DNA of 64,000 nt, from positions 1 to 64,000 of the forward strand of contig NZ_BOMS01000049.1 in NCBI RefSeq assembly GCF_016862315.1. The letters are read 5' to 3'. Below the pieces are notes generated by a model. That model made no database searches. It saw only the letters and a list, made by a program, of their open reading frames with translations, and was not told the DNA's origin. The position numbers and the translations under genes were made by a program. Below, piece after piece: positions 50,032 through 58,062 of this stretch (its first letter is position 1; each line of letters opens with the position of its first letter). Source of the stretch: Actinoplanes palleronii (GTDB taxonomy: Bacteria > Actinomycetota > Actinomycetes > Mycobacteriales > Micromonosporaceae).

Positions 50032-51176
50032 TGCTTGCGGCCGTGCTCGGAACCGGACAGACACAGCACCGCACGCGGCGCACCGACGTGTCGATGGCGG
50101 GGTTGTGCCGCGAGGCGATCGATCGGGCTCTCATCGACGCCGGTGTCGAGTGGCCACAGATCGACGCGGTCGTGGTGGGCAAGGCGCCGGACCTGTTCGA
50201 GGGCGTCATGATGCCTGAGCTGTTCCTGGCCTCGTCGCTCGGCGCGGTCGGGCGGCCGCTGCTGCGGGTGCACACGGCGGGTTCGGTGGGTGGTGCCACC
50301 GCGAACGTGGCGGCAACCCTGGTCCGCGCCGGGGTGCATCGGCGGGTCCTGGCCGTCGCGTTCGAGAAGCAGTCCGAGTCGAACGCGATGTGGGCGCTGT
50401 CGATCCAGCCGCCGTTCACCGCGCCGATCGGTGCCGGGGCGGGCGGGTATTTCGCGCCGCACATCCGCTCCTACATCCGGCGGTCGCACGCGCCGGGCCA
50501 CATCGGTGCGCTGGTCGCGGTGAAGGATCGGCGCAACGGGGCACTCAATCCCTATGCCCACCTGCGGCAGCCGGAGATCACCCTGGAATCGGTGCAGGCG
50601 TCGGCGATGCTGTGGGACCCGGTGCGGTACGACGAGACCTGCCCGTCCTCGGACGGCGCGTGCGCCATGGTGATCGGGGATCAGGCGGCGGCCGAGGCGT
50701 CCGGGCGGCCGGTCGCGTGGATCCGGGCGACGGCGATGCGGACCGAGCCGACGTTCTTCGCGGGCAAGGACCACGTGAACCCGCGAGCCGGTTTCGAGGC
50801 CGCGCAGGCGCTGTGGCAGGCGGCGGGGATCAGCGACCCGCTCGAGGAGATCGACGTGGCGGAGATCTATGTGCCGTTCTCCTGGTTCGAGCCGATGTGG
50901 CTGGAGAATCTCGGCTTCGCCGAGGCCGGGCACGGGTGGAAGCTGGTCGAGGCGGGCGAGACCCGGATCGGCGGGCGGCTGCCGGTCAACCCGTCGGGCG
51001 GGGTGCTCTGTTCGAACCCGATCGGCGCGTCCGGGATGTTGCGGTTCGCGGAGGCGGCCATGCAGGTCATGGGGCGGGCCGGGGAGCATCAGGTGGAGGG
51101 GGCGCGGGTGGCGCTGGGCCACGCGTACGGAGGAGGTTCCCAGTTCTTCCAGATGTGGGTGGTCAGCAGTTCCTGA
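50031..51176 (+). CDS. ltp3: Ltp3, thiolase-like aldolase/lyase
   Basis: ATG 50031 overlaps the ltp4 stop by one base (TGATG); a GTG three bases earlier is possible. The 381-residue thiolase-fold protein has LAAVLGTGQTQHRTRRTDVSMAGL, AVVVGKAPDLFEGVMMPELFL, VHTAGSVGGATANVAATLVRAG, DETCPSSDGACAMVIGD, NPSGGVLCSNPIGASGMLRFAEAAMQVMG and HAYGGGSQFFQMWV. It matches Rv3523 (recalled). Like Ltp4 it lacks the FadA-type Cys. The order DUF35-ltp4-ltp3 equals Rv3521-Rv3522-Rv3523, supporting a joint role in side-chain cleavage. Confidence 0.9.
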   Translation: MLAAVLGTGQTQHRTRRTDVSMAGLCREAIDRALIDAGVEWPQIDAVVVGKAPDLFEGVMMPELFLASSLGAVGRPLLRVHTAGSVGGATANVAATLVRAGVHRRVLAVAFEKQSESNAMWALSIQPPFTAPIGAGAGGYFAPHIRSYIRRSHAPGHIGALVAVKDRRNGALNPYAHLRQPEITLESVQASAMLWDPVRYDETCPSSDGACAMVIGDQAAAEASGRPVAWIRATAMRTEPTFFAGKDHVNPRAGFEAAQALWQAAGISDPLEEIDVAEIYVPFSWFEPMWLENLGFAEAGHGWKLVEAGETRIGGRLPVNPSGGVLCSNPIGASGMLRFAEAAMQVMGRAGEHQVEGARVALGHAYGGGSQFFQMWVVSSS

Positions 51177-51218
51177 ACGGGAAGGCGCCGTCCGGAAGCT
51201 GCTGGCGCGTCAGCCGGG

Positions 51219-51608
51219 TCACTCGGCCCGCTCGGCTTTCTCGTGGCGGCGGACCATCAGCATCGTCTCCACCACCAGCGTGACGATCATCAGCGCGGTC
51301 GCGACGATCACCGTGAGCAGCCCGACCGTCATCGTCAACGTGCCGGGACCACTCCCGAGCGTGTCGATCCGCGTCGACAGATCCGCCGGGCCGCTCGGGC
51401 AGTAGGTCGTGCCGCACGAGCGTGCCGAATCCGACGGCGACAGCATCTGGATCGCTCCGAGCAGGACGACGGTGATCGCTCCGGCCGGGGCGAGCCCGGC
51501 GAACCACATCCGCGCCCGGCGGCTCGCCCACCACAGGGCCGTCCAGGCCACCACGAGCAGCACCGGGAGAGTGGCGTACCGCCACGGCAGGTCAACGAAA
51601 AAGCCCAC
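51219..51608 (-). CDS. Small membrane protein, third gene of the Fic operon
   Basis: GTG 51608, preceded by a purine-rich GGGGTTGAGG that contains the Fic stop, gives 129 residues. It has three membrane segments (about 11-28, 35-55 and 92-115) and an external loop with two cysteines (ARSCGTTYCPSG). The short C-terminus is charged (RRHEKAERAE). It starts four bases after the Fic gene stops, so it is the third gene of that operon. Unknown function. Confidence 0.7.
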   Translation of the reverse strand: MGFFVDLPWRYATLPVLLVVAWTALWWASRRARMWFAGLAPAGAITVVLLGAIQMLSPSDSARSCGTTYCPSGPADLSTRIDTLGSGPGTLTMTVGLLTVIVATALMIVTLVVETMLMVRRHEKAERAE

Positions 51609-51612
51609 AACC

Positions 51613-52248
51613 TCAACCCCTTTCTGGTACGAATCGGAGCCGGCGGCGGTGGGTGGCGGTGGCGATGCCGTGGATCAGGCGGGCGAGGGCTGCCGCACCG
51701 TCCGGGTCGTCGGCGCGGCGGATGGTGGTGAGGATCGGGTGGACCTCGTCGAGTTCGATTCCCGCGCGCAGCAGGACGACGTGCAGGACCAGCCCGGCCA
51801 GGCGGGCGTTGCCGTCGTCGTACGGATGGAAGAACGCGATGTCGAGATAGGCGCGGGCCGCGCGGGCGGTCGCCGGGATCGCCGGGTCGGTGGACTCCGC
51901 CAGGCAGGAGGCGTAGCGCTGCTCGGTGTCGGCGTGTAATCCGTAACGGTCACGGCCGTTCTTGGCGAATGCCGGGCCCTGGCGGAACGTGACGGCCGGG
52001 AGGCCGCGCAGCGTGGCATTCCACTGGGCCGTGCGGGCCGGGGTGAGGGCGACGCCGGTTGCTGCCGCGGAGCGGACGTCGGCGTACGCGGTGAGCAGCA
52101 GGGTCTGCCGCTGCCGGTCCTCGCCGATCGTGGCGTGGGCGGTGAATCCGTCGCGGACGGCGGGAATCGGGGTCGGCAGGTGCGGGACCACGTCGTGCCA
52201 CGGCACCTGCTCGCGGACCTGCTGCCAGGTGGTGAGCTGGTCAGGCAC
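51613..52248 (-). CDS. Fic-domain protein with degenerate active-site motif
   Basis: From GTG 52248 (inside the last codons of the gene upstream) the product has 211 residues. The Fic core is a helical bundle with the motif FFHPYDDGNARLAGL at about residues 141-155. Compared with the canonical HPFx(D/E)GNGRxxR, His, Pro, Asp, Gly, Asn and the first Arg are kept. Gly becomes Ala and the last Arg, needed for ATP phosphates, is Gly. The start before it (AAYADVRSAAATG) and GRDRYGLHADTEQRYASCL are unassigned. Fic enzymes AMPylate target proteins. Reduced or altered activity is likely. The upstream gene could be a partner or inhibitor. Confidence 0.82.
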   Translation of the reverse strand: MPDQLTTWQQVREQVPWHDVVPHLPTPIPAVRDGFTAHATIGEDRQRQTLLLTAYADVRSAAATGVALTPARTAQWNATLRGLPAVTFRQGPAFAKNGRDRYGLHADTEQRYASCLAESTDPAIPATARAARAYLDIAFFHPYDDGNARLAGLVLHVVLLRAGIELDEVHPILTTIRRADDPDGAAALARLIHGIATATHRRRLRFVPERG

Positions 52249-53431
52249 CGGCCACCTGCCCGGCGACCCGCTCGGCCACCGAGGCGACGACCTCCCGGCT
52301 CGGCTCGGTCCAACTCTCGAACCGGCCGCCGATCGCGTGGTCGAGCAGCTTCTTGTGCTCGGCGGGGGCGATGCCGGCCGCTTCGAGGAACCAGCCGAGG
52401 ACCGTGGTGCAGCAGCTGTACCAGGCCGAATCGTAGTCGGTGCGGTCGCCGACGGCGGTGACCAGATGGACGACCGCGCGTTCCCAGCCGTCCAGGTCAC
52501 CGGCGGCCAGTGGGAGGAACCGGTCGAACCGGTCGGCGGTGTCCACCAGCCAGTCGTGCCACTCGATCAGCGAGGCGACGATGGCGGCAGCGGTTGCCTC
52601 CCGGGTGGTGACCGAGTGCGAGAAGCAGCACCAGTTGCCGACCGGGCCGCCGTCGAGGTCGCCTTCGCCGACCGACCAGCGCCAGCCGATCGCCCATTGT
52701 CCGTACCGTTGAAGGAAGCTGGCCGACACGGACTCCAGCCACAGGTCCCGCAACCGCCAGTCGGCGCCCTGCGCCGGGATGGTCTCGGCCGTGACCAGCG
52801 AGGCGACCACGGCCGGCACCGTCGCCGGGTCGAAGTCCCGGCCGCGCGGATCGACGTCCGCCCAGCTCAGGCTCCCCGGGTGCGGAATGCTGTGGACGAA
52901 GCGGCCGGGGCGGGAACGGCCGATGCCGGGCGCCTTCACGGCCCGCCAGGCCACCGGATCGCCGGTGCTGTCGGTGCCGGCCGGCGCGGACGCGGCGAAC
53001 CGGCCACGGGCGTCGGTGGCGAGTTCGACGGTCAGCTCGTGCCAGGCCACCAGGGCCGCGGCAAGCCGGTCCAGGGTCTCGGCCGGTGTGGTGATCGGCA
53101 GCTCGACGTCCCACCAGACCGGAATGACACCGTGGCCCGGATAGTCCTCCATCACCACCGTGTTCCGCCAGCCGACGACCCAGTCGCCGAGGCGCTCGAC
53201 CAGGGCCTGCGTCATCCGGTCCCGCCAGAAGTCGGCGAGCTGCCAGTCGGTGCCGACCGGCGGGATCTCGGCGGCCGGCGGCAAGGATCGCACCAGCGCA
53301 GCCACGGCCGCCGGGTCAAAATCGGGGCGGGTGGCGGGGTCTACGTCGCGCCAGGTGAGCTGGCGGAACTCGGGCAGACGGGCAACACGGTCAGTGGTCA
53401 ATGCCGATGGCCTTCCGGTGGGCAGCAGCAC
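52241..53431 (-). CDS. Hypothetical protein with internal duplication, upstream of Fic
   Basis: The 396-residue product (GTG 53431) has two similar halves. LTWRDVDPATRPDFDPAAV followed by GTDWQLADFWRDRMTQALVERLGDWVVGWR near the front recurs as LSWADVDPRGRDFDPATV and GADWRLRDLWLESVSASFLQRYGQWAIGWR in the middle. Both halves then continue with SIEWHD/AWHELT-type helices. A TTG at 53401, with GGAAGG nine bases ahead, is an alternative start and may be better. No family was recognised and there is no signal peptide. It overlaps the Fic gene by eight bases, so both are made from one transcript. Confidence 0.75.
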   Translation of the reverse strand: MLLPTGRPSALTTDRVARLPEFRQLTWRDVDPATRPDFDPAAVAALVRSLPPAAEIPPVGTDWQLADFWRDRMTQALVERLGDWVVGWRNTVVMEDYPGHGVIPVWWDVELPITTPAETLDRLAAALVAWHELTVELATDARGRFAASAPAGTDSTGDPVAWRAVKAPGIGRSRPGRFVHSIPHPGSLSWADVDPRGRDFDPATVPAVVASLVTAETIPAQGADWRLRDLWLESVSASFLQRYGQWAIGWRWSVGEGDLDGGPVGNWCCFSHSVTTREATAAAIVASLIEWHDWLVDTADRFDRFLPLAAGDLDGWERAVVHLVTAVGDRTDYDSAWYSCCTTVLGWFLEAAGIAPAEHKKLLDHAIGGRFESWTEPSREVVASVAERVAGQVAGA

Positions 53432-53489
53432 AGGATACGGGTCGGCCGCGTCCGCTCGTCACTGATTTTCCGGGGCCTTTTCGGGTGCG

Positions 53490-53680
53490 GTGCCGGCGGG
53501 GCGGCGGCAGGACACGATCGGTGCCGACGGGGCGGTAGGAATCCGCGTCCGGCGGGGTTGGGGGCGGCGGCAGGACGCGATCGCGTTCTGCGGACGTCTA
53601 TCGCCCACCTGGGGGCGGCAGACGTTCGCAAACAGACACCGCGGACCCGCACCGCCCCTGCGACGGCCGCGGCAACCAGG
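53490..53680. repeat. GC-rich REP-like repeats, cluster B
   Basis: GGGCGGTAG is at 53530 and a variant GGGCGGCAG at 53613; further GGCGGCAGGAC copies start at about 53501 and 53564, spaced 30-35 bases. Tails of the form TCCGCG or ACGCGATC follow. About 60 bases near 53,605 align with cluster A at 13,535. The region fills the gap between the Fic-operon start and cyp125, where no gene is supported. Confidence 0.65.
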
Positions 53681-53717
53681 CAACCAGGCGACCGGGCGGC
53701 CAGCGCCGGCCCCGTCC

Positions 53718-54926
53718 TCAGCGGTAGTGGACCGGCAAGTGCTTGATGCTGTTGAGCCACCCCGACCGCAGCCGCTCCGGCGGGCCCGCCAGGCTGATCT
53801 CCGGCATCTGGTCGGCGATGGCGTTGAAGATCAGGTCGATCTCCAGGCGGGCCAGGTTCGCCCCCAGGCAGAAATGAGCCCCGCTGCCGCCGAAGCCCAG
53901 ATGCGGGTTGGGGCTGCGGGTGATGTCGAACCGGTCCGCGTGGTCGAAGACGTCCTCGTCGAAGTTCGCCGAGCCGTAGAAGAGCGCCACCCGATCGCCC
54001 TGCCGGATCTGCTGGCCACCCAGCGAAGTGTCGCGGGTCGCGGTGCGCTGGAAGACGTTGACCGGGGTGCCCCAGCGGACGATCTCGTCGACCGCGGTCC
54101 GCGGGCGGGACTGTTTGAACGCCGCCCACTGGTCGGGGCGTTCGAGCAGGGCCAGCATCCCGTGTGAGATGGCGTTGCGGGTGGTCTCGTTGCCGGCGAC
54201 GGCCAGGATCAGCACGAAGAAGCCGAACTCGTCCGGGGACAGGTGCTCGCCGCCGATCTCCGCCTGGACCAGCGTGGACACGATGTCGTCGCGCGGGCAC
54301 GCCTGCCGGTCCTGCGCCATCGTCATGGCGTAGCCGAGCAGCTCCATGGCCGGTTCGAGCGGGTCGGCGGCGCCGCCGTACTCCGGGTCGTCATAGCCGA
54401 TCATCGAGTTGGACCACTCGAAGACGTTCTTGCGGTCCTCCTGGGGCACGCCGAGGAGCTCGGCGATCGCCTGCAGGGGCAGCTCGCAGGCGATCTCGGT
54501 GACGAAATCGCCGGTGTCACCGCGGCCGGCCTCCTGCACGATCCGCTCGGCCCGGGTGGCCAGCGCCGCGCGCAAGCCGTTGATCGCGCGTGGGGTGAAG
54601 CCACGGGACACGATCGCGCGCTGCTGGGTGTGCTGCGGCGGGTCCATGTTGAGCAGCACGTACCGTTGCATGTCGATCCGGTCGCGCGGCATGTCGGCCT
54701 GGAATCGGACGATAGCGGTGTTCTCCCAGCTCGAGAACGTCTCGCTGTCGCGGGACACGGCCATCACGTCGGCGTGCCGGGTCACCGCCCAGTAGCCCTC
54801 GTCATCGAAGCCCGCACTGCCGCGCGCCTGCGGGATCCAGCACACCGGTGCGTTGCGGCGCATCTCGGCGAACTGCTCGTGCGGGATGCCGTGGACGTAG
54901 ATCTCCGGGTCGGTGAGGTCGATCAC
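53718..54926 (-). CDS. cyp125: Cytochrome P450 CYP125, sterol C26 monooxygenase
   Basis: The 402-residue P450 closely follows CYP125A1 (Rv3545c, recalled). It has TDPEIYVHGIPHEQFAELR-like N-terminus, RYVLLNMDPPQHTQQRAIVSRGFTPRAI, LILAVAGNETTRNAISHGM (the I-helix Thr), DEIVRWGTPVNVFQRTA (ExxR region), and the heme Cys in GFGGSGAHFCLGANLAR at about 353. It hydroxylates and oxidises C26 of cholesterol or cholestenone. GTG 54926 follows GAGGAGG. It is divergent from fadA5, as in M. tuberculosis, with two KstR-like sites between. It lacks the N-terminal extension of the mycobacterial protein. Confidence 0.95.
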   Translation of the reverse strand: MIDLTDPEIYVHGIPHEQFAEMRRNAPVCWIPQARGSAGFDDEGYWAVTRHADVMAVSRDSETFSSWENTAIVRFQADMPRDRIDMQRYVLLNMDPPQHTQQRAIVSRGFTPRAINGLRAALATRAERIVQEAGRGDTGDFVTEIACELPLQAIAELLGVPQEDRKNVFEWSNSMIGYDDPEYGGAADPLEPAMELLGYAMTMAQDRQACPRDDIVSTLVQAEIGGEHLSPDEFGFFVLILAVAGNETTRNAISHGMLALLERPDQWAAFKQSRPRTAVDEIVRWGTPVNVFQRTATRDTSLGGQQIRQGDRVALFYGSANFDEDVFDHADRFDITRSPNPHLGFGGSGAHFCLGANLARLEIDLIFNAIADQMPEISLAGPPERLRSGWLNSIKHLPVHYR

Positions 54927-54937
54927 GGTCCCTCCTC

Positions 54938-54951
54938 GGTAACAGGTTCTA
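54938..54951. promoter_or_regulatory. KstR-like operator before cyp125
   Basis: GGTAACAGGTTCTA keeps AACnnGTTnnA but has G for the first T. It begins 11 bases before the cyp125 start and touches its ribosome-binding site. Confidence 0.65.
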
Positions 54952-55004
54952 CCGATTCAAGCACGGCGGCGACGGCGATTGGTACGCCAACTGTGCTTAG
55001 ATTC

Positions 55005-55018
55005 AAGAACACGTTCTA
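55005..55018. promoter_or_regulatory. KstR-like operator before fadA5
   Basis: AAGAACACGTTCTA has perfect arms AGAAC and GTTCT but A for the first T of TnnAACnnGTTnnA. It lies 16 bases before the fadA5 start. Confidence 0.78.
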
Positions 55019-55034
55019 GTACGGGGAGGGCACC

Positions 55035-56150
55035 GTGGGCGTTCCGGTGATCGTCGAGGCGGTGCGGACTCCGATCGGTCGCCGCGGTGGCCTGCTGGCC
55101 GGGCTGCACCCCGCCGAGTTGCTCGGTGCGGCCCAGCGCGCGCTGCTCGACCGGGCCGCGCTCGACCCCACCCTCGTCGAGCAGGCCATCGGCGGCTGCG
55201 TCACCCAGGGTGGCGAGCAGTCGAACAACGTCACCCGCACCGCCTGGCTGCACGCCGGCCTGCCGCACACCACCGGCTGCGCGACCATCGACGCCCAGTG
55301 CGGCTCGGCGCAGCATGCCGCCCACCTGATCGCCGGGCTGATCGCGGCCGACGCCATCGAGACCGGTGTCGCCTGCGGCGTCGAGTCGATGAGCCGCGTG
55401 CCGCTGCGGGCCAACCTCGGCGACGCCGGCCTCCCCCGGCCGGACGCCTGGGACATCGACCTGCCTAATCAGTACGTCGCGGCCGAACGGATCGCCGACC
55501 GCCGCGGGCTGTCCCGCGAGGACCTGGACCGGTTCGGCGTGCGCTCGCAGGCCAACGCGGCCCGGGCGTGGCGGGAGGGGCGCTTCGACCGCGAGGTGGT
55601 GCCGGTCGGTGGCGCCGATCGTGATCAGGGGCTGCGCGACACCACGCTCGCCGGCCTGGCCGGGTTACGTCCGGTGCTGGCTGACGGGCGGCACACCGCG
55701 GGCACCTCCTCGCAGATCTCCGACGGTGCCGCGGCGCTGCTGATGATGGACGCCGATCGGGCCCGGCGCTCGGGCCTGCGGCCGCGCGCGCGGATCCTGG
55801 CGCAGTGCCTGATCGGCGCGGAGCCGTTCTATCACCTGGACGGGCCGATCGCCGCCACCGAGCGGGTGCTGGCCCGCACCGGCATGAAGATCGAGGACGT
55901 CGACGTGGTCGAGGTGAACGAGGCGTTCGCCAGCGTGGTGCTCTCCTGGCTGAGCGTTCACCAGGCCGACCCCGAGCGGGTCAACGTCAACGGCGGCGCG
56001 ATCGCTCTCGGTCATCCGGTGGGCAGCACCGGCGCACGGTTGATCACCACGGCGCTGCACGAGCTGGAGCGCTCGGGCGGCGGGACCGCGCTGGTCACCA
56101 TGTGCGCCGGCGGCGCCATGTCCACGGCCACGATCATCGAGCGGATCTGA
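55035..56150 (+). CDS. fadA5: FadA5, steroid side-chain thiolase
   Basis: The 371-residue thiolase starts at GTG 55035 and matches FadA5 (Rv3546, recalled). It has VIVEAVRTPIGRRGGLLAGLHPAELLG, the nucleophilic Cys in TIDAQCGSAQHAAHL (about 89), DAWDIDLPNQYVAAERIADRRG, QISDGAAALLMMD, the His in GGAIALGHPVGSTGAR, and the second Cys in TMCAGGAMSTATIIE. It cleaves the beta-keto-CoA of the sterol side chain to release propionyl- or acetyl-CoA. A loop of about 20 residues in the mycobacterial protein is shorter here (after REVVPVGGADRDQG). Confidence 0.95.
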   Translation: MGVPVIVEAVRTPIGRRGGLLAGLHPAELLGAAQRALLDRAALDPTLVEQAIGGCVTQGGEQSNNVTRTAWLHAGLPHTTGCATIDAQCGSAQHAAHLIAGLIAADAIETGVACGVESMSRVPLRANLGDAGLPRPDAWDIDLPNQYVAAERIADRRGLSREDLDRFGVRSQANAARAWREGRFDREVVPVGGADRDQGLRDTTLAGLAGLRPVLADGRHTAGTSSQISDGAAALLMMDADRARRSGLRPRARILAQCLIGAEPFYHLDGPIAATERVLARTGMKIEDVDVVEVNEAFASVVLSWLSVHQADPERVNVNGGAIALGHPVGSTGARLITTALHELERSGGGTALVTMCAGGAMSTATIIERI

Positions 56151-56221
56151 CGGCTCCGGGCCGCTCCGGCTCACGGTGGGCGACTGCTGTGATCGTACGA
56201 TGGAAAGGTTTTGATCTGGGC

Positions 56222-57982
56222 TTAAAAACTGCCGGAAGCCCAGCTCAGCAGCTCGGCGCGGGCGGCCGTGAGTGTTGCGGCGGGGATGCTCGTGGTGTTG
56301 GAGGTGTTGACGATCAGGGCGACGTGGACGGTGCCGGACGCGGAACCCGGCGCGGTCAGCAGGAGGCGCTGGGCCGTGCTGGCGCCGGTCTCGGTGGTGG
56401 CGGTGATCGCGCCGGTGGCCGGGACGCCGGAGACGGCGCCGAGGTCGCTGACCACCGTGGTGCGGGCCGGCAGGAACGAACCGGGGAGATGAATTTCGGT
56501 CGGGGCGGTGATGCCGGTGTCGCGCCAGACCAGCACGCCGTATTGGCGGGCGGTGACCAGCGACGCGATCGTGGTGAGGCGGGCCGGAACGGTCAGCCAG
56601 GCTCGCTGGGTGCCGGCGCCGGCGAACCCGTCACGGGCCAGGTCCTCGTAGCCGAAAGCCAGGGTGTGCCCGGCGACCGCGGACGGGTAGAGGCGGTCGA
56701 GCACGCGGCGGTCCAGGCGCAGGGCACCGGCCGCGATCACCGAGTGGTCCTCGCCGTTCCAGGCGTCGCCGCTGGTCTGGACCTTGCTGGGATTGCCGTT
56801 CATCAGTTCGGAGTGCCGGCCGCTGTAGGTGTCCCAGTGCCATTGGGTGGCGGAGAGGACCGCGCCGGAGGTGGCCGCGTTGTTCCAGAACGTCGCGCCG
56901 GAGAGCCGGGAGTCGAGGCCCTGGTACATGGCGCGGATCATCCACGGGGTGCGGGAGCTGCTCATCGCATTGCCGAATTCGGACACGAACCCGGTGGTGC
57001 CGAGGCCGGTGGCACGGTCGCGGATGCGGTTCATCGCCGCGGAGTAGGTGCCGTCGCCGGCCGCGGTCGGGTCGACGGTGATCCGGGCGCCGTCGTAGTA
57101 GTGGCTGTTGAAGACGTAGCGGCTGCCCAGCGCGGGGATCGTCGAGAGCCCGCCGGCCTCGCCGAACGTGGTGTTCCAGAACACCAGCGGCTCCGCGTAG
57201 AGCGGGAGGGCCGACCAGCCCGCGCCGTCCATCACGGTGCGGAACTTCTGGTAGAACGGCAGCAGGAAATTCTGCTCCCAGGTGGTGCCGGACGCGCCGT
57301 CGAGGCCGCCGTCGAACGGCTCGTTGAACGGGTCGACGCCGAGCAACATGCTCTTGGGCAGCGCGTTGCCGAGGTAGGTCAGCGCGGACGACGCCTGGGC
57401 GAGATACGCGTCCTGCACGCCGTAGTTGTTGTGCCAGAAATCGTAGGCGGCTTTGCGGACGGCGTTGTTGGTCAGCATGTTCTGGCCCCAGAGCACGCAG
57501 ATCCCGCACGACTCGGCCGGGTAACTCCCCTTGTCGGTCACCCACTTCGGCGCGCCGTCGCCGGTGTACCAGCTGCCGGTGTTGAACAGGTACGACGCGT
57601 AGAGGTCCTGGTGGTAGTCGAGCAGCACGTGGATGCCGCGGTCGGTGAACTGCTTGATCTGGGCGGCCGCCCGGCTCAGATAGGCGGTGTCGATCGTGGT
57701 CGCGGTGGGCTGGACACCCTCCCAGCTGATCAGGAAGCGGATCGCGTTGGCGCCGGTCTGCTCGCGCATGATCGTGGCCGAGGCGGCCGCGTCGGCGGTG
57801 GTGCGGAACGGCAGCAGGCTGCTCTCATGGAGTTTGGTGCTGCCGGAGACGTTGAAACCACGGAAGGTGAGCTCGCGGCCGTACGGGTCGGTGAACCCGT
57901 TCGCGGCGGCGAGTGCGGGCCGCGGCACAGTGACCATCAGCCCCAGGAGCATCAGCACAAAGATCCATCGCGCTCGCACCAT
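56222..57982 (-). CDS. Secreted glycoside hydrolase, GH5 endoglycoceramidase-like
   Basis: The 586-residue product has a Sec signal peptide (RWIFVLMLLGLMV, cleavage after PALA near 25). A GH5 barrel follows: RGFNVSGSTKLHESSLLPF, RFLISWEGVQPTATTIDTAYL, the acid/base Glu in GVDPFNEPFDGGLDG, HYYDGARIT and the nucleophile Glu in TTGFVSEFGNAMSSSRTP. The C-terminal beta domain (about 440-586) resembles that of rhodococcal endoglycoceramidases, which cut the bond between glycan and ceramide. An ordinary cellulase is less likely, given this domain order. A palindrome lies just before the start. Confidence 0.88.
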   Translation of the reverse strand: MVRARWIFVLMLLGLMVTVPRPALAAANGFTDPYGRELTFRGFNVSGSTKLHESSLLPFRTTADAAASATIMREQTGANAIRFLISWEGVQPTATTIDTAYLSRAAAQIKQFTDRGIHVLLDYHQDLYASYLFNTGSWYTGDGAPKWVTDKGSYPAESCGICVLWGQNMLTNNAVRKAAYDFWHNNYGVQDAYLAQASSALTYLGNALPKSMLLGVDPFNEPFDGGLDGASGTTWEQNFLLPFYQKFRTVMDGAGWSALPLYAEPLVFWNTTFGEAGGLSTIPALGSRYVFNSHYYDGARITVDPTAAGDGTYSAAMNRIRDRATGLGTTGFVSEFGNAMSSSRTPWMIRAMYQGLDSRLSGATFWNNAATSGAVLSATQWHWDTYSGRHSELMNGNPSKVQTSGDAWNGEDHSVIAAGALRLDRRVLDRLYPSAVAGHTLAFGYEDLARDGFAGAGTQRAWLTVPARLTTIASLVTARQYGVLVWRDTGITAPTEIHLPGSFLPARTTVVSDLGAVSGVPATGAITATTETGASTAQRLLLTAPGSASGTVHVALIVNTSNTTSIPAATLTAARAELLSWASGSF

Positions 57983-57990
57983 GTATCGAA

Positions 57991-58008
57991 CGTAATCGAT
58001 TGATTACG
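57991..58008. promoter_or_regulatory. Inverted repeat before the GH5 gene, possible operator
   Basis: CGTAATC-GATT-GATTACG is a perfect 7-bp inverted repeat with a 4-base spacer, AT-rich in an otherwise GC-rich area, 8 bases before the GH5 start. It sits between that gene and the stop of the next gene on the same strand. Confidence 0.6.
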
Positions 58009-58062
58009 GAAGGCAATGACCCGAATGCGCGTCAGGTGTACCGGCCCCCGGGGCAGGTCACC

